Positions 42,472-50,053 of a stretch of 64,000 nt of DNA are shown in pieces (within the stretch, counting starts at the first letter, position 1; every line of letters begins with the position of its first letter). Where the stretch lies: the NCBI GenBank assembly GCA_050157065.1, contig CP189573.1. One strand, given 5' to 3'. The position numbers were made by a program, and so were the translations under genes. The notes beneath the pieces were generated by a model that was given only the letters and a program-made list of their open reading frames with translations, was not told where the DNA came from and ran no database searches. This DNA is from Avipropionibacterium sp050157065 (lineage in GTDB: Bacteria > Actinomycetota > Actinomycetes > Propionibacteriales > Propionibacteriaceae).

Positions 42472-43542
42472 ATGGTCCTGCAGAACCCGTTCTACACACC
42501 CGAGGTCCAGGGAGCCTACGAGCTCCATTCGCTGGGCCGGTTCGAGCTCGAGGACGGCGGGGTCATCCCCGACCTGCAGCTCGCGGTCGCCACGTACGGA
42601 GAACTCAACGAGGCAAGGGACAACGCGATCCTGGTGCCGACCTGGTTCTCCGGCACGCACCAGACGTGGGAGCTGGTCTACATCGGGCCCGGCCGGGCCC
42701 TCGACCCGGACAAGTACTTCATCATCGTGATCAACCAGATCGGCAACGGGCTGTCGACCTCACCGCACAACACCGACGGTGAGATCGCGATGTCGAAGTT
42801 CCCGAACGTCCGGATCGGGGACGACGTCCGGGCCCAGGAGCAGTTGCTGCGCGAGGTGTTCGGCATCGAACGGTTGGCGCTGGTGGTCGGCGGTTCGATG
42901 GGGGCGCAGCAGACGTGGGAGTGGGCGGTTCGCTTTCCTGACAAGGTGTTGCGGGCGGCGCCGATCGCCGGGACGGCGCAGAACACGCCGCACGACTTCC
43001 TGTTCACCCAGACGCTGTTGGACGCCATCAGCTCCGATCCGGGGTGGAACGGCGGAGAGTACGCCGACCACGCCGACGTGGTGGCCGGGCTGACCCGGCA
43101 CGCCGACATCTGGGCCGTCCTCGGGTTCTCGACGGAGTTCTGGAAGACCGAGTTCTGGCGCGGCATCGAGCTGCCCGACGTCACCTGGGACACGTTCGAG
43201 GAGTTCCGGGATCGGTTCCTGCGCCCCGTCTTCACCGCGATGGACCCCAACGCCTTGTTGGTGATGGGATGGAAGTGGCAGCGCGGCGACGTCGCCCGCA
43301 ACACCGACGGTGATCTGGCTGCCGCACTGGGCCGGATCACCGCGAAGGTGTTCGTGATGCCGCACGACGAGGACATGTTCTTCCCACCGCGCGACGCTGC
43401 GGCCGAGCAGGCGCTGACCCCCAACAGTGAGTTGCGGGTGCTGCACACCATCGCCGGCCACTTCGGGTTGTTCGGCTTCGAGCCGTCCTACCTGGCCGAG
43501 GTCGACGCCAACCTCCGCGAGCTGCTGGCCACACCGGTGTGA
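42472..43542 (+). CDS. MetX-like alpha/beta hydrolase (homoserine O-acetyltransferase family)
   Basis: 356 residues from the ATG at 42472, with GAGGGAGAG upstream. The fold and motifs resemble the homoserine O-acetyltransferase superfamily: LQLAVATYGELNEARDNAIL, the nucleophile elbow VVGGSMGAQQTWEWAVRFPD, acid region VMPHDEDMFFPP and histidine HTIAGHFGLFGFEP. The sequence RIGDDVRAQEQLL is also typical. True MetX proteins carry extra signatures that I cannot confirm, and no methionine genes adjoin, so it may be an esterase-like member of the family. It is 50 bases downstream of the heparinase-like gene. Confidence 0.8.
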   Translation: MVLQNPFYTPEVQGAYELHSLGRFELEDGGVIPDLQLAVATYGELNEARDNAILVPTWFSGTHQTWELVYIGPGRALDPDKYFIIVINQIGNGLSTSPHNTDGEIAMSKFPNVRIGDDVRAQEQLLREVFGIERLALVVGGSMGAQQTWEWAVRFPDKVLRAAPIAGTAQNTPHDFLFTQTLLDAISSDPGWNGGEYADHADVVAGLTRHADIWAVLGFSTEFWKTEFWRGIELPDVTWDTFEEFRDRFLRPVFTAMDPNALLVMGWKWQRGDVARNTDGDLAAALGRITAKVFVMPHDEDMFFPPRDAAAEQALTPNSELRVLHTIAGHFGLFGFEPSYLAEVDANLRELLATPV

Positions 43543-43567
43543 CGTCTTGCCGACGTACTTGTCAGAC

Positions 43568-43912
43568 TCACAGGTCAGCGACTCGGCGCAGCCCGACGTC
43601 AACGTCGGCCATCAGGTGCGCGGGGAGTGAGGCTCCGGTGACGTCCAGGTCGGCCCGGTCCACGGTCATCGGCTGGGACACGTTGACGACGGAATCCTTG
43701 GGCAGCCCGGAGGCGTGGGCGGGGATGAAGACGTTGCCCGGATGTCGCGCGACGGCCGTGTTGGAGGTGATCGGCAGGACCACGACAGTGCCGATGCCGG
43801 AATCGTTGTAGCGGTCGGACTGCACGATGACCGCAGGTCGCCGCTTCGCAGGAGCACTACCCCTGGGTACGCCGAAGTCGCCCCAGCACACCTCGCCCCG
43901 GCGGATCACCAC
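43568..43912 (-). CDS. PemK/MazF-type mRNA interferase toxin
   Basis: 114 residues from a GTG at 43912. The PemK fold is evident: RRGEVCWGDFGVPRGSAPAK, RRPAVIVQSDRYNDSGIGTV, VVLPITSNTAVARHPGNVFI and DSVVNVSQPMTVDRADLDV. The family cuts mRNA at short sequences to arrest growth. Its start overlaps the end of the antitoxin gene by seven bases, the normal antitoxin-first order. The pair follows pdxT, and the antitoxin start lies inside pdxT. Confidence 0.9.
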   Translation of the reverse strand: MVIRRGEVCWGDFGVPRGSAPAKRRPAVIVQSDRYNDSGIGTVVVLPITSNTAVARHPGNVFIPAHASGLPKDSVVNVSQPMTVDRADLDVTGASLPAHLMADVDVGLRRVADL

Positions 43913-44154
43913 TCGTCCGACATCTCGGCGAGGCGAGCATTGGCCTCGCGGCGGAGTTCGGAGGTCTCGTCGCCCGGCTGTCCGACGGCAGCGATCGCCT
44001 CGTCGATCTGGGCCGTGAGGTCCGCGCCGGACAACTCGTCCGCGTACTGCTCTGCTGCACGCCGATAGAACTCCGACCGCGTCATGCCGTGCTTGCGGGC
44101 AACACGGTCGAAGCGTTCCGCACTGTGGTCAGGAAGGCTGATGGCTGTCTTCAT
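43906..44154 (-). CDS. Ribbon-helix-helix antitoxin partner of PemK-type toxin
   Basis: 82 residues from the ATG at 44154 (MKTAISLPDHSAERFDRVAR). The N-terminus forms a ribbon-helix-helix DNA-binding motif (ISLPDHSAERFDRVARKHGM, then TRSEFYRRAAEQYADEL). The C-terminal half is charged and would wrap the toxin. It should autoregulate, but no separate promoter is obvious because its start lies within the 3' end of pdxT. Expression together with the vitamin B6 operon is therefore possible. Confidence 0.88.
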   Translation of the reverse strand: MKTAISLPDHSAERFDRVARKHGMTRSEFYRRAAEQYADELSGADLTAQIDEAIAAVGQPGDETSELRREANARLAEMSDEW

Positions 44155-44770
44155 GCAGCCAGTATAACTTTTCCCACCCCGTCGGGGTACCTGCAAATGG
44201 CCGAGTGTCGAGGAGCCATCGGTGCAGTGTTGCGTCGCCGGTCAGTTCAGGATGGAACGCGACGGCGGTGACGGTCGCCGTACGGACCCCGACCACCTGA
44301 CCGCGGTGTCGGGCCAGGACCTCGACGCCTGAGCCGACGCGGATGACGATCGGCGCGCGGATGAACGCGGCGCGGACCGGGCCGTCCGCGGTGTCAACCG
44401 TCGCCTCCTCTGACACGACCTGGGCCCCGAACGCGTTGCGGCGCACCGTGATGTCGAGCAGGCCGAGGGTCCGTTGGCCGGGTGCCGGATCCTCGATCGT
44501 GTCGGACAGGGTGATCAGACCGGCACAGGTGGCCAGCGTCGGCAGGCCGCCGACGATCAGGTCGCGCAGCGGCTCGGACAGCTCGAACATCCGCAGCAGC
44601 CGGTCAATGGTTGACGACTCACCACCCGGCAACACGATCCCGGTCAGCCCGTCCAGGTCGGCCGGCGTCCGGACCCGTACGGCGTCGGCCCCGAGTCCGG
44701 TCAGCAGGTCGAGGTGCTCGGCGACCCCACCCTGCAGGGCGAGGACGCCGATGCGGGGTTCACCAACCAC
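44129..44770 (-). CDS. pdxT: Pyridoxal 5'-phosphate synthase glutaminase subunit
   Basis: 213 residues from a GTG at 44770, overlapping the pdxS stop by 11 bases. PdxT hydrolyses glutamine and channels ammonia to PdxS. The hallmark pieces are present: GVLALQGGVAEHLDLL, VLPGGESSTIDRLLRM, nucleophile Cys in LATCAGLITLS, VRRNAFGAQVVSEEA, AFIRAPIV, and the His/Glu pair in VAFHPELTGD. The C-terminal tail past FHPEL is longer than usual and covers the start of the antitoxin gene. Confidence 0.96.
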   Translation of the reverse strand: MVGEPRIGVLALQGGVAEHLDLLTGLGADAVRVRTPADLDGLTGIVLPGGESSTIDRLLRMFELSEPLRDLIVGGLPTLATCAGLITLSDTIEDPAPGQRTLGLLDITVRRNAFGAQVVSEEATVDTADGPVRAAFIRAPIVIRVGSGVEVLARHRGQVVGVRTATVTAVAFHPELTGDATLHRWLLDTRPFAGTPTGWEKLYWLHEDSHQPS

Positions 44771-45686
44771 GCTCGGCCAGCCGGTGCGGCGCTGGCAGGT
44801 CGGAGACGTTGATCCCGACCATCGCCTCGCCGAGGCCACGGGACGCCGCGGTGATCGTCGCCGGGTCGTCGTAGGCGGCGGTCGCCCGGACGATCGCAGC
44901 CGCGCGGGCCTCCGGGTTGCCGGACTTGAAGATGCCGGACCCGACGAAGACCCCGTCCGCGCCGAGCTGCATCATCATCGCCGCATCGGCGGGGGTGGCG
45001 ACCCCACCGGCGACGAACAGCACGACCGGCAGCTTTCCCGTACGAGCGACCTCGGCGACCAGTGCGTACGGGGCCTGCAGCTCCTTGGCCGCCACGTACA
45101 ACTCATCCGGCGCCTTTGCTTGCAGGGCACGGATCTCGGCGAGGATCTGCCGGATGTGGCGGGTCGCCTCGGAGACGTCGCCGGTGCCGGCCTCACCCTT
45201 GGACCTGATCATGGCCGCGCCCTCGGTGATCCGGCGGAGCGCCTCGCCGAGGTTGGTCGCCCCACACACGAACGGGACGGTGAAGGCCTGCTTGTCGATG
45301 TGGTTGACGTAGTCGGCCGGGCTCAACACCTCGGACTCGTCGACGTAGTCGACCTCGAGGTGTTGCAGCACCTGGGCCTCGACGAAGTGTCCGATCCGCG
45401 CCTTGGCCATCACCGGGATGGAGACGGTCTCCTTGATCGCGGTGATCAGGTCGGGATCGCTCATCCGGGCGACCCCACCCTGGGCGCGGATGTCGGCGGG
45501 CACCCGCTCCAGTGCCATCACCGCGACGGCGCCGGCGTCCTCGGCGATCCGCGCCTGCTCGGCGGTGACGACGTCCATGATCACGCCGCCCTTCAGCATG
45601 TCGGCGAGGCCTCGCTTGACCAGCGGGCTGCCGGTCCGGGTCACGGTGGTGTGGTCGGTGGGCGTACGGGTGTCCAGATCAGTCAT
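44760..45686 (-). CDS. pdxS: Pyridoxal 5'-phosphate synthase lyase subunit
   Basis: 308 residues from the ATG at 45686; an ATG at 45704 is possible and would put the start right beside the operator. PdxS condenses ribose 5-phosphate, glyceraldehyde 3-phosphate and ammonia to PLP. Family sequence is present throughout: LADMLKGGVIMDVVTAEQAR, RIAEDAGAVAVMALERVPAD, IPVMAKARIGHFVEAQVLQH (catalytic lysine region), VPFVCGATNLGEALRRITEG and PVVLFVAGGVATPADAAMMM. It is the first gene of the pdxST unit, divergent from pdxR with PdxR-type sites between. Confidence 0.97.
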   Translation of the reverse strand: MTDLDTRTPTDHTTVTRTGSPLVKRGLADMLKGGVIMDVVTAEQARIAEDAGAVAVMALERVPADIRAQGGVARMSDPDLITAIKETVSIPVMAKARIGHFVEAQVLQHLEVDYVDESEVLSPADYVNHIDKQAFTVPFVCGATNLGEALRRITEGAAMIRSKGEAGTGDVSEATRHIRQILAEIRALQAKAPDELYVAAKELQAPYALVAEVARTGKLPVVLFVAGGVATPADAAMMMQLGADGVFVGSGIFKSGNPEARAAAIVRATAAYDDPATITAASRGLGEAMVGINVSDLPAPHRLAERGW

Positions 45687-45705
45687 GACCCGAGCCTGCG
45701 TCATT

Positions 45706-45754
45706 GAGTGGACCATTCCAAGGTCCACTCAACACGGGTACGGTTGATCCACTT
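45706..45754. promoter_or_regulatory. PdxR-type operator sites in the pdxST/pdxR intergenic region
   Basis: A perfect inverted repeat GAGTGGACC (45706-45714) and GGTCCACTC (45722-45730) is followed by a third half-site GATCCACTT (45746-45754). These match the AGTGGWCTA-type sites known for MocR/PdxR regulators of actinobacteria. The spacing places them across both promoters. Confidence 0.82.
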
Positions 45755-45795
45755 GGCGCATCAGGCGTCGACGTCCGTACGAGGAGGGCTGGGCC

Positions 45796-47247
45796 GTGCA
45801 GCGCACCGAGGTGGACCTGCCGTTGCAGCTGGACCGTGCCGGTGACCGGGCGCTGCCGGTGCAGATCGCCGACGGGATCCGAGACCTTGTCGATCGTGGG
45901 GTGCTCCGACCGGGTGAGCGGCTGCCGGCGAGTCGCCCGTTGGCGGAACGGTGGGGTGTGGCCCGCGGCACCGTGGTCACCGGACTGGACCAGCTCGTCG
46001 CCGAGGGCTACCTGAGCCCGCTCCCCGGATCGGGGACCATGATCAACCCGGCACTCCGCCGGACCCATCCCACCGCGAGACAGCGACCCGCCCGGCAGCG
46101 GCGACCTCGTACGCCCGCACCGGCCAGCGACGTGATCGACCTGACTCCCGGTCGGCCGGATGCGGCCAAGGTGGTCGATCCGACCTGGCGGGCGGCATGG
46201 CGTACGGCCGCCGCGGAGGCGCGGGCCACCGCACCACCGCCGGCCGGGGTCGCCGCGCTGCGGCGTGAACTCGCCGCCCACCTGCGTCAGATGCGTGGCG
46301 TGGTCCCCGACCCGGACCACCTGGTCGTCACCGCCGGCGCCCGCGACGGTCTGCATTTGGTGCTGCAGGTGTGGGCCGAACGACGCTCCGGTCGACTCAC
46401 CGTGGCGGTGGAGGACCCGGGCTACCCGTCGCTCCGGCTGGTGCCGCGTCGGCTCGGCGCCAGGGTGGTCGACGTCCCGGTCGACGACGAAGGGATCGAG
46501 GTGGCCGCACTCCGGCGCCGCCGCCCACCCGATGTCGTGATCGTGACGCCCAGCCACCTCTATCCGACGGGGACGTCGATGTCGGCCACCCGCCGGGGCG
46601 AGCTGCTCGACTGGGCCCGGGACAACGGTGCGCTGGTCGTCGAGGACGACTACGACTCCGAGCTCCGCTACGTCGGTGCACCACTGCCGGCGCTGGCCGC
46701 GCTGGACCAGCAGCGGGACGTCGCCGACCGGTGCGTGGTCACCCTCGGTTCGTTCTCCAAGACGGTGGCCGGCGACCTCGGTGCCGGTTTCGTCCACGCC
46801 CCACCCGGACTGGTCGCCGACCTGGTCGCCACCCGCGCCGACCTGGGCGGGCTTCCGTCGGGGGTGATGCAGCGGGCGCTGGCCCACTACCTCGCCGCCG
46901 GCGGGTTGCGTCGCCACATCGAGCGGATGCGGCGGGACTACCGGCGACGTCGGGCCCACCTGACCGACGCCCTCGCCGACCTCGACCGGGCCGAGGCGGT
47001 GTGCCTCGACGGCGGCCTGCACGCGGTGGTCCGACTGGAGTCCCGGCGCGGCCAACCGGCGGCCGAACGCGAACGGACGTTGGTCGCGGCGGCGGCCGGG
47101 AAGGGCATCGTCGTGACCCCCCTCAGCCGGTACTGGGCCCATGGCCGGACCCGACTGCGACACGGGGTCGTGGTCGGCTACCCGGCCGTCGGGTCGGCCG
47201 ACGAGGAGGCCCTCACCGTGCTCCGCGAGTTGATCAACCGCCGCTGA
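45796..47247 (+). CDS. pdxR: MocR-type regulator PdxR (GntR/aminotransferase fusion)
   Basis: 483 residues from a GTG at 45796. Residues about 15-85 form the GntR winged helix (QIADGIRDLVDRGVLRPGER, SRPLAERWGVARGTVVTGLD). The rest is an aspartate-aminotransferase-like domain binding PLP: VVTAGARDGLHLVLQVWAER, VEDDYDSELRYVG and the lysine in TLGSFSKTVAGDLGAGFV. In related bacteria PdxR activates pdxST when PLP is low and represses itself. The divergent pdxST genes and the operator between support the same role. Confidence 0.93.
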   Translation: MQRTEVDLPLQLDRAGDRALPVQIADGIRDLVDRGVLRPGERLPASRPLAERWGVARGTVVTGLDQLVAEGYLSPLPGSGTMINPALRRTHPTARQRPARQRRPRTPAPASDVIDLTPGRPDAAKVVDPTWRAAWRTAAAEARATAPPPAGVAALRRELAAHLRQMRGVVPDPDHLVVTAGARDGLHLVLQVWAERRSGRLTVAVEDPGYPSLRLVPRRLGARVVDVPVDDEGIEVAALRRRRPPDVVIVTPSHLYPTGTSMSATRRGELLDWARDNGALVVEDDYDSELRYVGAPLPALAALDQQRDVADRCVVTLGSFSKTVAGDLGAGFVHAPPGLVADLVATRADLGGLPSGVMQRALAHYLAAGGLRRHIERMRRDYRRRRAHLTDALADLDRAEAVCLDGGLHAVVRLESRRGQPAAERERTLVAAAAGKGIVVTPLSRYWAHGRTRLRHGVVVGYPAVGSADEEALTVLRELINRR

Positions 47248-47251
47248 CCGG

Positions 47252-47992
47252 TCAGGCGGCGTCGACCAGGGCAGCCCGGTGCGCGGCCAGCCGGCGGACG
47301 GTGGTGGAGCACCGCCACCGGATCGTGTCGACCGAGGTGTGGTGCCGGGCCGCGGCCTCCTTGCCCGACAGCCCCTCGGCGTACACCGAGCGCAGCACCG
47401 CCCCGGTCGGTTCGTCGATCAGGCCCAGTGCGGCGGCCGCCCGGATCACCCGGTCGGCGGTGAGTCCGGCCAACTCGGCGTTGTGGTCCATCTCCGCCCG
47501 CAACCGCACGTACGAACAGAGGTCACCGATCTGCCGCAGCGGCTCCTCCACCCGGCACCGCTCCGCGGTCGCGGCCTTCAGGGTGTCGAGGGCCAGGTTG
47601 GCGGCGATCCGACGCGGCCGGCGAGCCAAGGGGTAGCTGCGGATGCGCAACCAGAGCCACGCCACGTAGTCGGCGACATCGTGGTCGGGGTCGCGCCGGG
47701 CCATGGCGACCATCTTGGGCAGCATGGTCTGCACCACCACCCGCCCGGCGAGCCGACAACCCTCACGATCGAGGGTGAGCAGCGCACCGAGGGCAGCGTC
47801 GGGCCGGAGCCGGATGACCCCGAGCACGTCGGACAGGGAACGGCACCCGGCCACCACCGGGTGCCGCCTCCCCCATCGCTCGACGACGGCGGCGGCATCG
47901 CCCTCCAACGCCTGCCACTCCGCGTCGAGCTTCGCGGCGAACGGGTCCCGACTGCGTCGCGGACACGGGATCGGACGGGTCTGGACGGACAT
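47252..47992 (-). CDS. Hypothetical protein with sigma-factor-like C-terminal HTH
   Basis: 246 residues from the ATG at 47992, with AAGGGAG upstream. No full-length family is recognised. The C-terminal region ALGLIDEPTGAVLRSVYAEG followed by LSGKEAAARHHTSVDTIRWR looks like a sigma-70 region 4-type helix-turn-helix. The central part is rich in Leu, Ala and Arg (ADYVAWLWLRIRSYPLARRP). A role in transcription or replication control is possible but not shown. It converges on pdxR with four bases between the stops. Confidence 0.6.
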   Translation of the reverse strand: MSVQTRPIPCPRRSRDPFAAKLDAEWQALEGDAAAVVERWGRRHPVVAGCRSLSDVLGVIRLRPDAALGALLTLDREGCRLAGRVVVQTMLPKMVAMARRDPDHDVADYVAWLWLRIRSYPLARRPRRIAANLALDTLKAATAERCRVEEPLRQIGDLCSYVRLRAEMDHNAELAGLTADRVIRAAAALGLIDEPTGAVLRSVYAEGLSGKEAAARHHTSVDTIRWRCSTTVRRLAAHRAALVDAA

Positions 47993-48112
47993 CGGGGGCT
48001 CCCTTCGTGCGGATGCCCCGACTCTGTCGCGCAGGTGTTGTCCGAGGTGTTGTCCGACCCACGACGCCCGTTGTCCGTACCTCCGCCGTCCACACCAAGG
48101 CTCGTGCGGACG

Positions 48113-49297
48113 TCAGCTTCGGGCCAGCAGGGCGTACCCGCGTGCCCACAGCCACTCCACCGGTCCCCGCTCGAAGCGGCGCAGCCACAGGTGGGATGCG
48201 GTCACCATCACCGCACACAGCCCGACGAAGGCGACCACGGTGAACCAGGTCCGGTCGCCGGCGGGCACCTGGGCCAGCCCGAACCCCCAGCCCTGGAACA
48301 GCACCGAGGCCAGGATGTTCTGCACGATGTAGCAGGTCAGCGCCATCCGGCCGACGTCGGTCAGCCGGCGGCCGACGAACCCGGGTGTCCGGTCGAGCCA
48401 GGCGGCGGCGATCAGCGACAGCAGCCCGAGGGAGACCAGGGGAGCCGACACGTACCGGTTGACCAGCATCAGGTCCGGCAGCGTCATGGCGAGCACCAGG
48501 TCGACCACCAGCGCCACCGCGCCGACCTTGATCAACACGCTGCGCAGGCCGGCCCCTCGGTGCTCGAACAGGCCGTGCTCGAGGAGTTGGGCGCCGATGG
48601 TGAACAGCGCGATCCCCATCCCGAAGATCATCACCGGCTCCATCCGGAACATGACCATCAGGTCCAAGCGCTGCACCACCAGGTCCCACCACGACCCGGT
48701 CGCGTACAGGTTCTCCCCAACCGGCACCGGGGCCATCGACGAGCCGGTCGCGACCAACAGCACCGTCAACGCGGTGATCGCCAACACATGAAGGGCCGAG
48801 GTGACGACGATCCAGCGGCGTTGGGTCCGTGGGGTGCCGGCGATGATCCACGCCACCACGAGCCCGGTGACGGCATACCCCATCAACACGTCGAACTCGA
48901 CGACCAGGACGTAGTGCAGCACCCCGTCCAGGAAGAGGAGCAGGGCCCGCCACGGGTAACTGCCCGGCCAGGACCGTCCTCGGCGGACGGCCGAGTTGCG
49001 TTGGATCGCCAGCCCGATGCCGAACATCAGGGTCAGCAGGCCCAGGAACTTGCCGTTGGCGAGCGCCATGAACATCCGCTCGAAGACCGGTGCCCACCCG
49101 TCAGCGGGCGAGACCGGCTCGGCCAGGTAGCCGAGGAAGCCGCCCGGATGACTGAAGATCCAGATGTTGGTGGCCAGGGTGCCCAGGATGGCGATGCCGC
49201 GGGCGACGTCGAGTGCGGCGATCCGCCCCGGCGACCGCGGTGGGTTCGTCGGGACGGCCGGTGCGACGGCGCCGGACTGCAGGTCAGTGGGGGACAT
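48113..49297 (-). CDS. DUF418-domain membrane protein
   Basis: 394 residues with about nine or ten transmembrane helices. The DUF418 hallmark RIAALDVARGIAILGTLATN opens the domain. It continues with FMALANGKFLGLLTLMFGIG, YVLVVEFDVLMGYAVTGLVV, and the C-terminal MALTCYIVQNILASVLF. Family members are membrane proteins related to acyltransferase-3 folds, with no firm function. It is divergent from a TetR regulator, with a nested palindrome between the two starts. It is therefore the probable target of that regulator. Confidence 0.88.
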   Translation of the reverse strand: MSPTDLQSGAVAPAVPTNPPRSPGRIAALDVARGIAILGTLATNIWIFSHPGGFLGYLAEPVSPADGWAPVFERMFMALANGKFLGLLTLMFGIGLAIQRNSAVRRGRSWPGSYPWRALLLFLDGVLHYVLVVEFDVLMGYAVTGLVVAWIIAGTPRTQRRWIVVTSALHVLAITALTVLLVATGSSMAPVPVGENLYATGSWWDLVVQRLDLMVMFRMEPVMIFGMGIALFTIGAQLLEHGLFEHRGAGLRSVLIKVGAVALVVDLVLAMTLPDLMLVNRYVSAPLVSLGLLSLIAAAWLDRTPGFVGRRLTDVGRMALTCYIVQNILASVLFQGWGFGLAQVPAGDRTWFTVVAFVGLCAVMVTASHLWLRRFERGPVEWLWARGYALLARS

Positions 49298-49339
49298 GGG
49301 AGATCCTCACATGGTCGGGAACGTGCCCCGGAGACAGGA

Positions 49340-49382
49340 TGTATCTCAGGTGCGATACTTGAAGTATCACAGCTGGGATACA
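49340..49382. promoter_or_regulatory. Nested TetR-type operator between DUF418 and tetR genes
   Basis: An inner perfect palindrome GATACTTGAAGTATC (49354-49368) is enclosed by outer arms TGTATCTCAG (49340-49349) and CTGGGATACA (49373-49382). All four half-sites share the core GATAC/GTATC. The layout allows two overlapping TetR dimers to control both genes. Confidence 0.8.
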
Positions 49383-49432
49383 ACTCCTGCCGGTTGCACG
49401 ACAGGCCCACGCGAACGGATACGTTGTGCGAC

Positions 49433-50053
49433 ATGCCCAAGATCGTCGACGCCGACCAACGCCGCGAGCACATCGCCGACGCGGTGCTGCGGCTGGTCGC
49501 CCGGCAGGGCGTGGCCGCGGCCAGCCTGCGGAACGTCGCCGAGGAGGCCGACCTCAACGTCGGGTCGGTACGGCACTACTTCACCAACCACACCGAGCTG
49601 CTGCAGGTCGCCGTCACCGTGATGGCTGAGCGGGTGGAGACGCGGATCGCCCGCCGTGCGGCCACCCACGACGGGTCGTCGGGTGAACGCGCGCTGGAAC
49701 TGCTGCTCGACCTGGTCTGCGAGCTGTTGCCGTTGGACGAGGAGCGCCGGGCCGAGGCGATCATCTTCCTCGCGTTCGCCGAGCACGCCCGCACCAACCC
49801 CGAGCTCGGCGACGTGACCGGCAGCCTGTTCCGGGGCCCGCGCGCCCTGGCCGAACTCGCGTACGAACACTTCGACCTCGACCCGACCCAACGCGAACTC
49901 GCCGTGGCCGCCCTCGCCGCCACCATCGACGGCCTCACCCTGCTCGGCGTGCACCGCCCCGAGGAGCTGCCACCCGACCGCGCCCGCGACGTGATCAGGT
50001 GGCAGTTCCTGTCGGTGATCCGGACTAGCGGCGCAGGCTCCACTCCCGGGTGA
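49433..50053 (+). CDS. TetR-family transcriptional regulator
   Basis: 206 residues from the ATG at 49433. The N-terminal DNA-binding domain is REHIADAVLRLVARQGVAAA followed by SLRNVAEEADLNVGSVRHYF. The C-terminal ligand domain is helical (ELLLDLVCELLPLDEERRAE; LAVAALAATIDGLTLLGVHR) and resembles the BetI/YvdT-like group. It is divergent from the DUF418 gene and likely represses it through the GATAC palindromes. Its 3' end overlaps the convergent lyase-like gene by 29 bases. Confidence 0.9.
   Translation: MPKIVDADQRREHIADAVLRLVARQGVAAASLRNVAEEADLNVGSVRHYFTNHTELLQVAVTVMAERVETRIARRAATHDGSSGERALELLLDLVCELLPLDEERRAEAIIFLAFAEHARTNPELGDVTGSLFRGPRALAELAYEHFDLDPTQRELAVAALAATIDGLTLLGVHRPEELPPDRARDVIRWQFLSVIRTSGAGSTPG

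Noticed and set aside
42472..43542. Calling this gene metX
   Set aside because: Family motifs fit, but there is no methionine gene context and substrate residues cannot be confirmed.
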